NCBI RefSeq assembly: GCF_014873755.1
Contig: NZ_JADBEG010000001.1
Span: 1,428,501 to 1,492,500 of the forward strand
DNA length: 64,000 bases
Source of the DNA: Amycolatopsis lexingtonensis
GTDB taxonomy: Bacteria > Actinomycetota > Actinomycetes > Mycobacteriales > Pseudonocardiaceae
Direction of reading: 5' to 3'
The notes under the pieces were generated by a model. The model was not told where the DNA came from and did not search any database. It was given only the letters and a program-made list of their open reading frames with translations. Shown here one piece after another: positions 6,986 to 15,586 of the stretch; positions within the stretch are counted from its first letter, which is position 1; each line of letters starts with the position of its first letter. The translations under genes were made by a program, and so were the position numbers.

Positions 6986-9174
6986 TCCACCGCTGGGCCG
7001 CGGACTTCGCGCTCGGGGTGCGGCTCGCGCTCGGCGGTGGTGGGGTGCGGACCGCGTGGGTGCGGCTCGCGCTGACCGCCGCCGGGGTCGGGCTCGGGGT
7101 TGTCGTCCTGCTCGCCGCCACTTCCCTGCCGCACATGCTCGGTGCGCGGGCCGATCGCTCCGCCGGGCGCATGGCCGTCGCCGGGGCCGTGGACGGGGTC
7201 GACCCCGTCTACGCCGCCGACCGCACCGACGAGTTCCGCGGGCGGGGTCTCCAGGGGTACCTCGTCCAGCCGACCGGGCCCCGGCTGCCCGCCGCGCCGG
7301 GGGTCGAGCGGCTGCCGGGGCCCGGGGAGGCCGTGCTTTCGCCCGCGCTCGCCGCCCTTCTCCAATCCCCGGAAGGGGAACTGCTGCGCCCGCGCTTCCC
7401 GCACCGGGTGATCGGCACCATCTCCGACGCCGGGCTGACCGGGCCGAACGAGCTGTACTTCTACCTCGGCTCCGCGACCGTCGCCGGGCAACCGGGCGCC
7501 GTCGCCGTCGGCGGGTTCGGTGGGGAACCCGTGCGGCGCGGGCTCGATCCGCTCGAACTGCTGCTGGTCGTGGTCGGCGCGACGACGTGCCTCGTGCCGG
7601 TGTTCGTCTTCGTCGTCACCAGCACCCGGCTCGCCGCCGCGGCGCGGGACCGGCGGCTGGCCGCACTGCGGCTGGTCGGCGCGGACCGCGGCCAGGTGCG
7701 GCGGATCGCCGCCGGGGAAGCCCTGCTCGGCTCGTTCGCCGGGCTCGTCGTCGGCGGTGCGCTGTTCCTGCTCGTACGCGCGCTCGTCCCGCGGATCACC
7801 GTGTCCGCCTTCCGCGGTGGCATCTTCGCCGCCGACGTCGTGCCGGACTGGCGGCTCGGCGTCCCGGCCCTGCTGGCACTGCCGCTGCTGGCGTGCGCGG
7901 CGGCCGTTTTCGCGCTGCGGCGGGTCGTCGTCGAGCCGCTCGGGGTCGTCCGGCGCGGGACGCGGGTGCGGCGGAAACTGTGGTGGCGCCTGCTGCCCGC
8001 GGTCGCCGGCGGGGTGCTGCTGGCCGTCCGCGCCGGGGCCGGGGACGCGCTCGACCCCGCCGTGATCGCCGGCGTCGTGCTCGTCCTCACGGCCGTGCCG
8101 CTCGTGCTGCCGTGGCTGGTCGAGCGCGTCGCGGGAGTGCTGCACGGCGGGTCGCCCGCCTGGCTGCTGGCCGTGCGCCGGCTCCAGCTCGACAGCGCGA
8201 CGGCGGCCCGCCTGGTCGGCGGCATCGCCGTCGTGCTGGCCGGATCCATTGCGCTGCAAGGCGTCTACGCGCGGGCGGAGAGCGACCAGCCGCCCGCGGG
8301 CGAGGTCCAGGTGCTGGCGACCGCCTTCGCCACGAGCCTCGCCGACGTCCGGGCGTTCACGACCGCTCTCCACGCGCTGGGTGACGTCGAGGTGCAAACC
8401 CGGGGACTGGTGCGGAACGCGGCGGGGGAGGAGAGCTCCCTCGTCGTGGGCACGTGCGCCGAGTTCGCGATCGTGGGCTGCCGCGACGGCGACGTCTACG
8501 CGACCGGGCCCGGGGCGCCCGGTCCCGGCGAACAGGTCAAGTTCGCCCACGGCATCGAAGCTCCACAGTGGACAGTTCCGGCGGACCGTTACCACGTGCG
8601 CACCGGCGAAGGATCGGGACTGCTCGTCACGACCGGGGCGCTGGCCACGGCGACGGGCGTCGGGCTGAGCACGAACGCCAAGATCCCCGCCGCCGGGCCC
8701 GATGTCGTCGAAGCCGTGCGGAACATCGTGGGCTGGAACGGTGTCGTCGCGTCGCTGGGCACCGAGCGGAGCGGCACCTACGCTCTCATCACGCGGGTGC
8801 TCTCGGTGGGCTCGGTCCTGGTGCTGCTGCTCGCCGCGGGCAGCCTGCTGATCGCGGCGTGGGAACAGCTGCGCGAACGACGGCGCAGCCTCGCCGCGCT
8901 GATGGCGAACGGCGTCGGGCGCGGGGTGCTCGCCCGGTCGCTGCTGTGGCAGCTGGCGATCCCGGTGGTGGTGGCGGTCTTCGTCGCCGTGCTCGCCGGG
9001 GTCGGGCTCGACTGGCTGCTGCTCACCTGGGTGGTGCACCGCCCGATGGTGCTCGACCTGGCCACGATCGGCGTGCTGACCGCGACCGCGGCCGCCGCGG
9101 TGCTGGTCGTCACCGCGGTGACCCTGCCGGTGCTGTGGCGCACGGCGAGCCTGGAGCAGTTGCGGGAAGAGTAA
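6982..9174 (+). CDS. FtsX-like ABC permease
   Basis: 730-residue membrane protein with the duplicated FtsX layout. There is an N-terminal membrane segment (LALTAAGVGLGVVVLLAATS) with a following extracellular part, a first FtsX block near residues 190-330 (LLLVVVGATTCLVPVFVFVV; RRLAALRLVGADRGQVRRIAAGEALLGS), and a second at the C-terminus (VLSVGSVLVLLLAAGSLLIA; RRRSLAALMANGVGRGVLARS). It couples with the upstream ATPase as an exporter or a mechanotransmission complex; the substrate is unknown. GTG 6982 overlaps the ATPase stop by four bases. Confidence 0.92.
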   Translation: MIHRWAADFALGVRLALGGGGVRTAWVRLALTAAGVGLGVVVLLAATSLPHMLGARADRSAGRMAVAGAVDGVDPVYAADRTDEFRGRGLQGYLVQPTGPRLPAAPGVERLPGPGEAVLSPALAALLQSPEGELLRPRFPHRVIGTISDAGLTGPNELYFYLGSATVAGQPGAVAVGGFGGEPVRRGLDPLELLLVVVGATTCLVPVFVFVVTSTRLAAAARDRRLAALRLVGADRGQVRRIAAGEALLGSFAGLVVGGALFLLVRALVPRITVSAFRGGIFAADVVPDWRLGVPALLALPLLACAAAVFALRRVVVEPLGVVRRGTRVRRKLWWRLLPAVAGGVLLAVRAGAGDALDPAVIAGVVLVLTAVPLVLPWLVERVAGVLHGGSPAWLLAVRRLQLDSATAARLVGGIAVVLAGSIALQGVYARAESDQPPAGEVQVLATAFATSLADVRAFTTALHALGDVEVQTRGLVRNAAGEESSLVVGTCAEFAIVGCRDGDVYATGPGAPGPGEQVKFAHGIEAPQWTVPADRYHVRTGEGSGLLVTTGALATATGVGLSTNAKIPAAGPDVVEAVRNIVGWNGVVASLGTERSGTYALITRVLSVGSVLVLLLAAGSLLIAAWEQLRERRRSLAALMANGVGRGVLARSLLWQLAIPVVVAVFVAVLAGVGLDWLLLTWVVHRPMVLDLATIGVLTATAAAAVLVVTAVTLPVLWRTASLEQLREE

Positions 9175-9241
9175 CGGAACCGGGTGCGGCGCAACGGATT
9201 CCGTGCCGACTGTTCGGTAGGTACCGCGATGCTGCCCGAAG

Positions 9242-9272
9242 GGGCGCCCTCTTCGCCGTGGTGAGGGCGCCC
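9242..9272 (+). terminator. Terminator hairpin after the ABC operon
   Basis: Perfect 10-base stem GGGCGCCCTC / GAGGGCGCCC with an 11-base loop, 67 bases after the permease stop. No U-tract follows. Confidence 0.7.
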
Positions 9273-9328
9273 GGAACTCGGCGATGGTGGACGGGCAGAT
9301 GTCCGCCTAGCCGAGTTCGAGGCAGCCG

Positions 9329-10159
9329 ATGCGCACCATGTACGACGCGCTCACCGCGCGCAACATCCTCAAGAAGGACCGGCGGCCCGCGCTGGTGGCC
9401 GGGTACATCGACCGGATCAAGCTCGCGCCGTGGACCGATGCCGACTGGGCGCTCTTCCCGGACGCGCTGAAGGTGCGGATCGTCAAGAAGGCGTCCACGA
9501 ACGACGGTCACGTCCTCGACGTGGAACCCGGTGACGCGCGGCCCGAGGAGGCGCCCGGCTGGGCGGCGATGCGGCGCCGGTCGGGGTTCGCGCACCCGGT
9601 GATCTACTGCAACCGGTCCACGTGGCCGAAGGTCAAGGCCGCGTTCGCCGACCAGGGCGTCGAACCGCCGCTGTACTGGATCGCGACGGCCACCGGGCGC
9701 CGCGAAATCCCGCCGGGCGCGATCGCGGCGCAGTACCTGCTCGACGTCGCGCCCGGCATCGACATCTCCGTCGTGGCGGACTTCTGGCCCGGCGTCGACG
9801 GGCCGGCACCGTCACCGACACCCCTTGCCACCGAAACCGGAGTGGAGCTCATGGAACGCATCACGGTCACCCCGCCCAACGCCGGCTCCAACACGGTCCG
9901 GCTCAACCTCTCCGGCAGTGCCGGTGCCGCGGTCATCGTCCGCCCGCGCATCAACGCCGACGGCGTGGCGAAGCCGATGTGGGTCGGCAACATCTTCGCG
10001 TGGGGCTCGGACAAGGTCGGCATCGGTCACAACCCGAAGTCCGACCCGAACTACGATGACCGCCTCACCTCCCACCGCCGGTTCTCGCTGCCGGGCGCGG
10101 TGTGGGCCGACCTCGAGTACAGCGCCGCGGAGCCGTTCGAGATCGACATGGTCGGCTGA
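9329..10159 (+). CDS. Glycoside-hydrolase-like (GH25/DUF1906-like) protein
   Basis: 276 residues. The first 170 resemble the lysozyme-like TIM-barrel domain seen in actinobacterial and phage lysin-type proteins: ALVAGYIDRIKLAPWTDADW, HVLDVEPGDARPEEAPGW (a likely acidic active-site region LDVEPGDA), PVIYCNRSTWPKV, YWIATATG. The last 110 residues form a separate beta-rich domain (ERITVTPPNAGSNTVRLNL; FAWGSDKVGIGHNPKSDPNY), perhaps for binding. There is no signal peptide, so export would need another route. No phage genes surround it. ATG 9329 is used; ATG 9338 is an alternative. The exact activity is not established. Confidence 0.7.
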   Translation: MRTMYDALTARNILKKDRRPALVAGYIDRIKLAPWTDADWALFPDALKVRIVKKASTNDGHVLDVEPGDARPEEAPGWAAMRRRSGFAHPVIYCNRSTWPKVKAAFADQGVEPPLYWIATATGRREIPPGAIAAQYLLDVAPGIDISVVADFWPGVDGPAPSPTPLATETGVELMERITVTPPNAGSNTVRLNLSGSAGAAVIVRPRINADGVAKPMWVGNIFAWGSDKVGIGHNPKSDPNYDDRLTSHRRFSLPGAVWADLEYSAAEPFEIDMVG

Positions 10160-10165
10160 CGGCGG

Positions 10166-10198
10166 GGAGCGCCCGCTCGTGACCGGCCGGGCGCTCTC
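10166..10198 (+). terminator. Terminator hairpin
   Basis: Inverted repeat GGGAGCGCCCG / CGGGCGCTC(T)CC directly after the stop of the preceding gene and before the lacI promoter. One-base bulge; no U-tract. Confidence 0.6.
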
Positions 10199-10207
10199 CG
10201 TGCTGTG

Positions 10208-10298
10208 TTGACAGCTTCGCCGAGCAGGTGCGAGTATCTGGATTAATCCGATTGGAAACGTTTCCAAGTCCGGTATCCGAAACTGGAAACGTTTCCAG
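10208..10298 (+). promoter_or_regulatory. lacI operon promoter with two LacI operators
   Basis: TTGACA (10208-10213), then 18 bases, then GAGTAT (10232-10237) make a good vegetative promoter. Immediately downstream are two perfect palindromes of the classical LacI-family form: TTGGAAACGTTTCCAA (10252-10267) and CTGGAAACGTTTCCAG (10283-10298). Their centres are 31 bases apart, three helical turns, so two dimers would bind the same face. The regulator gene starts 27 bases later, which implies autoregulation of the whole operon. Confidence 0.88.
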
Positions 10299-10324
10299 CA
10301 CCTGACTCGAGGGTAGAAGCGACG

Positions 10325-11329
10325 ATGACGTCAACACGCGCCACGCTGCTGCAGGTGGCCGAGCGCGCCGGGGTGTCCCTGGCCTCGACCTCCCGTGCGC
10401 TGCACGGGACGGGCGCGAGCCGGGCGATGGTCGAGCGGGTCCGCGCCGCGGCCGCCGAGCTCGGGTACAGCGCGGACGCGATCGGGCGGTCGCTGCGGCT
10501 GAAGAAGACCTTTCAGGTCGCCTTCGCCGTCGCGGACATCGGCAACCCCGTGTACGTCGAGATGATGCGGGCCATCCACGAGGTCCTCGAACCGCACGGC
10601 TACCGCGTCGTCGTGATGAGCACCGGCGGCACCGCGACCTCGACCACCGAGCTGGTCCGCAGCCTCAACAGCGGGTTCGTCGACGGCATGATCGTCAGCC
10701 CACTGCGCACCGACGACCGGCTGATCCGGGAGATCCAGCAGGCGCCGGTGCCGGTCGTGGTGATCGGGCGGGCACTGGACGACCGGGGGATCAGCTCGGT
10801 CTCCACCGACTCCGCGGGCGGGATCGGCGCGGCCGTCCGCCACCTGCACGCCATCGGCCGCCGCCGGATCGGGTTCCTCAACGGGCCGCTAGACACCACA
10901 CCAGGCGCGTCCCGCCAGCGCGGCTTCGACGCCGCCACCGAGACGACCGCCTTCGAGCGGGTGGACCAGGAGGTCGCCGCCGACTTCACCGTCACCGCCG
11001 GCCTCGAAGCCGCGCGCGAGCTGCTCTCCCGCCAGGACCTCGACGCGCTCGTCGCGGCCAACGACCTGCTCGCCATCGGCGCGATCCGCGCGGTCCGCGA
11101 AAAGGGACTGTCGGTGCCCGAAGACGTCGCGATCACCGGCATGGACGACACCGAGCTCGGCCGGGTCTTCCAGCCGAGCCTGACCAGCGTGTCGCTCGGC
11201 TCGACCGAACGCGGGCGCGCGGCCGCGCGGATCATGCTCCAGCTCGCCGACGACCCGGACCACGAGGCCCAGCAGATCGCCGTCGGCCCGGAGCTGATGG
11301 TCCGCGAGTCGACCGGAGGTGCGCGATGA
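10325..11329 (+). CDS. LacI family regulator of the glycoside operon
   Basis: 334 residues. The N-terminal LacI helix-turn-helix is LLQVAERAGVSLASTSRALH with hinge region IGRSLRLKKTFQVAFAVADI, followed by a periplasmic-binding-type sugar sensor domain (VVMSTGGTATSTTELVRSLN; ITGMDDTELGRVFQPSLTSV). It is the first gene of a long same-strand operon and overlaps the first permease gene (ATGA). The two AACGTT palindromes upstream are its expected operators; a sugar or riboside product is the likely inducer. Confidence 0.93.
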   Translation: MTSTRATLLQVAERAGVSLASTSRALHGTGASRAMVERVRAAAAELGYSADAIGRSLRLKKTFQVAFAVADIGNPVYVEMMRAIHEVLEPHGYRVVVMSTGGTATSTTELVRSLNSGFVDGMIVSPLRTDDRLIREIQQAPVPVVVIGRALDDRGISSVSTDSAGGIGAAVRHLHAIGRRRIGFLNGPLDTTPGASRQRGFDAATETTAFERVDQEVAADFTVTAGLEAARELLSRQDLDALVAANDLLAIGAIRAVREKGLSVPEDVAITGMDDTELGRVFQPSLTSVSLGSTERGRAAARIMLQLADDPDHEAQQIAVGPELMVRESTGGAR

Positions 11330-12270
11330 CCGCGACCCTGACGCGCCCGGCGCCCGCGGCCGGGAAGAAGAAGCCCGTCCTGGCGCGCACCCGGCGGCGC
11401 GAGGCGATCGGCCTCGTGCTGCCGTCGCTGATCCCGATCCTCGTGCTCAGCGTCGCCCCGCTCGTGGTCGGCATCTTCCTCGCCTTCACCGACGCGCGGC
11501 TGGTGCGCCACCCGGACTACGGCTTCGCCGGCGTGGACAACTTCGTCCGGCTCGCCGGCAACGACCTGTTCTGGGATTCGCTGCGGATCGGCATGATCTG
11601 GACCGTCGGCGTGACGCTGCTGCAGCTGGCCGCCGCGATGGGGCTGGCCCTGCTGCTGAACTCCGGCCTGAAACTCCAGGGCCTGACGCGGGTGCTCGCC
11701 CTGATCCCGTGGGCGATGCCGCCGGTCGTCGTGGCGATCATGTGGCAGATGATCTACTCGGCCAACGGCGGCCCGCTCAACGCCTTCCTCGGCGGCGTCG
11801 GGCTGCCGGACGACATCAACTGGCTCGGCGACTTCTCCACCGCGCTGCCCGCGGTGATCGTCGTCGGCGTCTGGGTCGGCATGCCGCAGACGACGGTGAC
11901 GCTCCTGGCCGGCCTGCAGCAGATCCCGGCCGAGCTGCACGAAGCCGCGTCGGTCGACGGCGCCGGCGCGTGGCGGCGGTTCACCGCGGTGACGTGGCCG
12001 AGCCTGCGGCCGATCGTCACGTCGATCACGTCGCTGAACTTCATCTGGAACTTCAACTCGTTCTCGCTGGTCTACGTCCTCACCGCGGGCGGCCCGGGTG
12101 GCAAGACGATGGTGCCGGTGCTGTTCATCTACCTGGAAGCCTTCAAGAACCGCGAGATCGGCTACGCCGCCGCGATGGGCCTGGTGCTCGTCGTCGTGGT
12201 CGTGCTGATCCTCGCCGTCTACCTGCGGTCGCAGTTCCGCGACGACCGCACCGCCGGGAAGGGACGCTGA
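11326..12270 (+). CDS. Carbohydrate ABC transporter permease (MalF/UgpA type)
   Basis: 314 residues, six membrane segments (LVLPSLIPILVLSVAPLVVG is the first). The EAA loop reads ELHEAASVDGAGAWRRFTAV, which docks the ATPase. It forms the channel with the next gene product and takes substrate from the lipoprotein encoded at 13138. No ATPase gene is in the operon, so a shared MsiK-like ATPase encoded elsewhere probably drives it (known for Streptomyces sugar importers). ATG overlaps the lacI stop. Confidence 0.93.
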   Translation: MTATLTRPAPAAGKKKPVLARTRRREAIGLVLPSLIPILVLSVAPLVVGIFLAFTDARLVRHPDYGFAGVDNFVRLAGNDLFWDSLRIGMIWTVGVTLLQLAAAMGLALLLNSGLKLQGLTRVLALIPWAMPPVVVAIMWQMIYSANGGPLNAFLGGVGLPDDINWLGDFSTALPAVIVVGVWVGMPQTTVTLLAGLQQIPAELHEAASVDGAGAWRRFTAVTWPSLRPIVTSITSLNFIWNFNSFSLVYVLTAGGPGGKTMVPVLFIYLEAFKNREIGYAAAMGLVLVVVVVLILAVYLRSQFRDDRTAGKGR

Positions 12271-13097
12271 TGCGGGTTCTCGTGCGCCCGGCCCAGTACG
12301 CGGCTCTCGCGCTCTACATCCTGTTCCTCGGTTTCCCGTTGCTGTGGCTCATTTCCGCGTCGGTCAAGTCGTCGGGGGAGCTGAACTCGCTGACGGTCAG
12401 CCTGCTGCCGAGCGAGTGGCACTGGGACAACTACACCGAAGCGCTGAACAAGCAGGGCCTGATCCGGTCCGCGGCCAACAGCCTGATCGTCGCGCTGGCC
12501 TCGACCGCGCTGTCGGTCGTCATCGCCGTGCCCGCGGCCTACGTCCTCGCGCGGCTCAAGGGCAAGGTGCGCGCCGCCGGCGTCGGGTGGATCCTGGTCA
12601 GCCAGGTGTTCCCGGTCGTGCTGATCATCCTGCCGCTGTTCCTCATCCTGCGGACGCTCGGCCTGGCCGACAGCCTCGCCGGATTGACGCTTGTGCACAC
12701 GACGTACATGCTGCCGTTCGCGCTGTGGATGCTGCAGGGCTACGTCGCCGCGATCCCGGTGGAGCTCGAGGAAGCCGGGGCGATGGACGGCGCGAACCGG
12801 CTGACCGTGCTGCGCACGATCGTCTTCCCCCTGCTGGCACCCGGGGTCGTCGCGACCGCGATGTTCAGCTTCGTCTCGTCGTGGAACGAATTCTTCTTCG
12901 CGCTGGTGCTGCTGCAGTCGCCGGAGAACTACACCCTGCCCATCACCCTCACCATGTTCGTCGGCGGGGAGGGCAAAGTCGCCCTCGGCCCGCTCGCCGC
13001 GGGCGCCGTGCTCGCGGCCATCCCCAGCATCGTCTTCTTCGGCATCCTGCGGAAGAAGCTCACCAGCGGCCTGATGGCCGGGGCGGTGAAGGGATGA
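12270..13097 (+). CDS. Carbohydrate ABC transporter permease (MalG type)
   Basis: 275 residues, six membrane segments (YAALALYILFLGFPLLWLIS first). The EAA loop is ELEEAGAMDGANRLTVLRTI. Partner of the preceding permease; start and stop overlap in TGATG. The conserved FSFVSSWNEFFFALVLL stretch near the C-terminus is typical of this subunit. Confidence 0.93.
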   Translation: MRVLVRPAQYAALALYILFLGFPLLWLISASVKSSGELNSLTVSLLPSEWHWDNYTEALNKQGLIRSAANSLIVALASTALSVVIAVPAAYVLARLKGKVRAAGVGWILVSQVFPVVLIILPLFLILRTLGLADSLAGLTLVHTTYMLPFALWMLQGYVAAIPVELEEAGAMDGANRLTVLRTIVFPLLAPGVVATAMFSFVSSWNEFFFALVLLQSPENYTLPITLTMFVGGEGKVALGPLAAGAVLAAIPSIVFFGILRKKLTSGLMAGAVKG

Positions 13098-13137
13098 AAA
13101 CCCTGTTCCCCAACGAGAACGCTCGAAAGGTCGGTCG

Positions 13138-14418
13138 ATGAAGACACGACGCACACTGGTCGCCGGCGCGCTGACGGCCGTCGGACTGCTGCTCACCGCC
13201 TGCGGGGGCGGGGGCAGCGGCGACAGCGGGGACGGCCCGGTCTCCCTCACCTTCCAGTCCCTGTCCGACCAGCCCGCCGCCATCGCCGCGACGCAGAAGA
13301 TCGTCGGCGACTGGAACAAGGCCCACCCCGGCGTGCAGGTCAAGATCGTGCAGGCGGGCTGGGACGGCGTCTACGACAAGCTGATCACCCAGTTCAACGC
13401 CGGTTCGGCGCCGGACATCGTGCACTACGAGGCGGCCGGGATCGCACCGTTCGCCACCGACGGCTTCCTCGCCGACCTCACGCCGTACCTCTCGGCGGAG
13501 AAGCGCGCGGACATCCCGAAGGGCGTCCTCGACTCGGTCACGGTCGACGGCAAGGTGATCGCCCAGCCCACCGAGCTGCAGTCCTATGTGGTCTTCGCGA
13601 ACAAGACCCAGCTGCAGCAGGCCGGCGTCACGATCCCGACCGGTGCCTCGATGACGTGGGACCAGCTGCGCGAGATCGCGAAGGCGACGACCAAGGACGG
13701 CAAGTTCGGCCTCGGGTGGGGCCTGTCGAGCCCGACGGCCGCGTTCGTCGCGCTGGCGCCCGGGTTCGGCGGGAAGTACTTCGAGGGCACCGGCAACGAC
13801 GCCAAGCTGACGGCCGGGCCGGGCGAGCAGGCGCTGCCGCAGCTCGTCGACGCGATGGCGCACCAGGACCACTCGATCCTCCCGGTCACGCTGACGCAGT
13901 CGGGCACCAAGGCGCTGGCGCCGTTCTACGCGGGGCAGATCGCGATGACCGTCCAGGGTTCCTACCAGGCGGCCAACATCGCGAAGGACGCGCCGAAGGG
14001 CTTCGACTGGGTGGTCCTGCCGCCGCTGGCCGGCTCGGCCGGGCCCGCGCAGGCCGCGAACCCGCAGACGCTGTCGGTGAACAAGGACTCGGCGCACGTC
14101 AAGGAGGCCGCGGAGTTCGTGGACTTCTTCACCAGCACCGAAAACCTCGCCGCGATCAACGAGGCCGACGCGCTGATCCCGCCGACGACGTCGGCGCGGC
14201 AGGCGCTGGCCGCGAAGCTCGCCGGCAAGAACGGGTGGGACGCGATCCTCGCCTCGGGCGAGCACCTGACCTCGGCGCCCTACCTGTTCGCCGGCAAGTA
14301 CGCGCAGTGGAAGGACACCGTCGCGACCCCGGCGTACCAGCAGTTCCTCGCGCAGAAGATCGATGCGGCCGGCCTCGCGAAGCAGCTCGAGGACGGCTGG
14401 AAGAACGTGAACAAGTGA
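13138..14418 (+). CDS. ABC transporter sugar-binding lipoprotein
   Basis: 426 residues. A lipoprotein signal (MKTRRTLVAGALTAVGLL then LTAC) puts the lipidated Cys near residue 21, followed by a flexible Gly/Ser linker. The rest is a family 1 extracellular solute-binding protein (NAGSAPDIVHYEAAGIAPFA; YAGQIAMTVQGSYQAAN). It captures the substrate outside the cell for the two permeases encoded just upstream. The ligand cannot be read from the sequence; the operon partners suggest a glycoside or riboside. Confidence 0.93.
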   Translation: MKTRRTLVAGALTAVGLLLTACGGGGSGDSGDGPVSLTFQSLSDQPAAIAATQKIVGDWNKAHPGVQVKIVQAGWDGVYDKLITQFNAGSAPDIVHYEAAGIAPFATDGFLADLTPYLSAEKRADIPKGVLDSVTVDGKVIAQPTELQSYVVFANKTQLQQAGVTIPTGASMTWDQLREIAKATTKDGKFGLGWGLSSPTAAFVALAPGFGGKYFEGTGNDAKLTAGPGEQALPQLVDAMAHQDHSILPVTLTQSGTKALAPFYAGQIAMTVQGSYQAANIAKDAPKGFDWVVLPPLAGSAGPAQAANPQTLSVNKDSAHVKEAAEFVDFFTSTENLAAINEADALIPPTTSARQALAAKLAGKNGWDAILASGEHLTSAPYLFAGKYAQWKDTVATPAYQQFLAQKIDAAGLAKQLEDGWKNVNK

Positions 14419-14431
14419 CAGGAGCGGATTG

Positions 14432-15586
14432 GTGACCTGGCTGGAAGACCGGGCCGTCGCGGTGATCACCGGTGCGGCCGTCGGGGACGCCCTCGGCGGT
14501 GCCACCGAAGGGTGGACACCCGAGCAGATCGAAGAGCGGCACGGCGGCCGGGTGACCGGTGTCGTCGGGCCGTGGTACCCGGACTGGCGGACGGCCCGCC
14601 CGATCGCGCCGTACCACAAGGGCGACGGGCACGTCACCGACGACACCCTCATGACGCGGGCGCTCGTCGAGGTGTACGCGAAGCGACGCGCGCACCTCGA
14701 CGCGTACGCGATGGCCGAGGACCTGGTGCCGCTGATGATCGGCGAGCCGCGCTGGGTGCCGGAGCTGGAGTCGACCGCGCTGTTGCTGCAGCGGGTCTTC
14801 CTCGCGGAGAAGTGGATCGTCGCGAGGCTCCACTATGGACACGTGGATCCGCGCGAAGCGGGCGTGGGCAACGTGGTCAACTGCGGTGCGGCGATGTACG
14901 TCGCCCCGGTGGGCGTGGTCAACGCGGGTGATCCGCGGGCCGCGTACGCCGAGGCGATCGACCTGACCGGCGCGCACCAGTCGAGCTACGGCCGCGAGGC
15001 GGCGGGCGTGCTGGCCGCGATGGTGGCGGCCGCGGTCGCCCCGGGCGCGTCGCTCGACGACGTCGTGGCGGCCGCGCTGGACGTGGCCCACGACGGGACC
15101 GCCGCGGCGTTGCGCGCGGTCGTGGAGACCTTCGGTGACCGGTCCGTCCCCCCGGGCACCGACGGGGAAGAACGCGCGCTGGCGGCGCTCGTCCGCGAGA
15201 CCGTCGCGCCGTTCGACTCGGTCGGGCCGCACTACCGCGAGATGTCGATGGACGCGCGGCGGCCGTCGCGGACGAAGTCGATCGAGGAGCTGCCCGCCGC
15301 GCTGGCGTTCGTGCTGGCGCACCGGGGCGACTTCCGCGGCGCGGTGCTGGCGGCGGTGAACTACGGCCGGGACGCCGACTCGATCGCCGTGATGGCGGCG
15401 GCGATCTGCGCGGGCCTCGGCGGCACGGCCGTGGTGCCCGCCGAGTGGGTCGACCAGGTCGGCGACGCCAGCCGGATGGACCTGCGCGAGACCGGGCACC
15501 TGCTGGCTTCGGCGGCCGCGGACATCCTGAAGGCCGACCGCGAGCGGGCCGCCGCCCGCGCCGCGTTCCTGGAGGCGACGGCGTGA
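14432..15586 (+). CDS. ADP-ribosylglycohydrolase family protein 1
   Basis: 384 residues, family ADP_ribosyl_GH. Metal and ribose-binding motifs are present: GAAVGDALGGATEG near the N-terminus, VTDDTLMTRAL near residue 70, and GRDADSIAVMAAAICAGLGG near residue 310. Enzymes of this family cleave the glycosidic bond of ADP-ribose or related ribosides with Mg2+; many members act on other substrates. GTG 14432 is chosen because AGGAG lies 7 bases upstream; TTG 14429 is the alternative. It is coupled to the next gene (GTGA), a second member of the family. Confidence 0.88.
   Translation: MTWLEDRAVAVITGAAVGDALGGATEGWTPEQIEERHGGRVTGVVGPWYPDWRTARPIAPYHKGDGHVTDDTLMTRALVEVYAKRRAHLDAYAMAEDLVPLMIGEPRWVPELESTALLLQRVFLAEKWIVARLHYGHVDPREAGVGNVVNCGAAMYVAPVGVVNAGDPRAAYAEAIDLTGAHQSSYGREAAGVLAAMVAAAVAPGASLDDVVAAALDVAHDGTAAALRAVVETFGDRSVPPGTDGEERALAALVRETVAPFDSVGPHYREMSMDARRPSRTKSIEELPAALAFVLAHRGDFRGAVLAAVNYGRDADSIAVMAAAICAGLGGTAVVPAEWVDQVGDASRMDLRETGHLLASAAADILKADRERAAARAAFLEATA

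Noticed and set aside
6493-9039. An 848-codon minus-strand frame opposite the ABC transporter
   Set aside because: The plus-strand ATPase and FtsX motifs are unambiguous; the minus-strand product is low-complexity Gly/Arg/Asp-rich.
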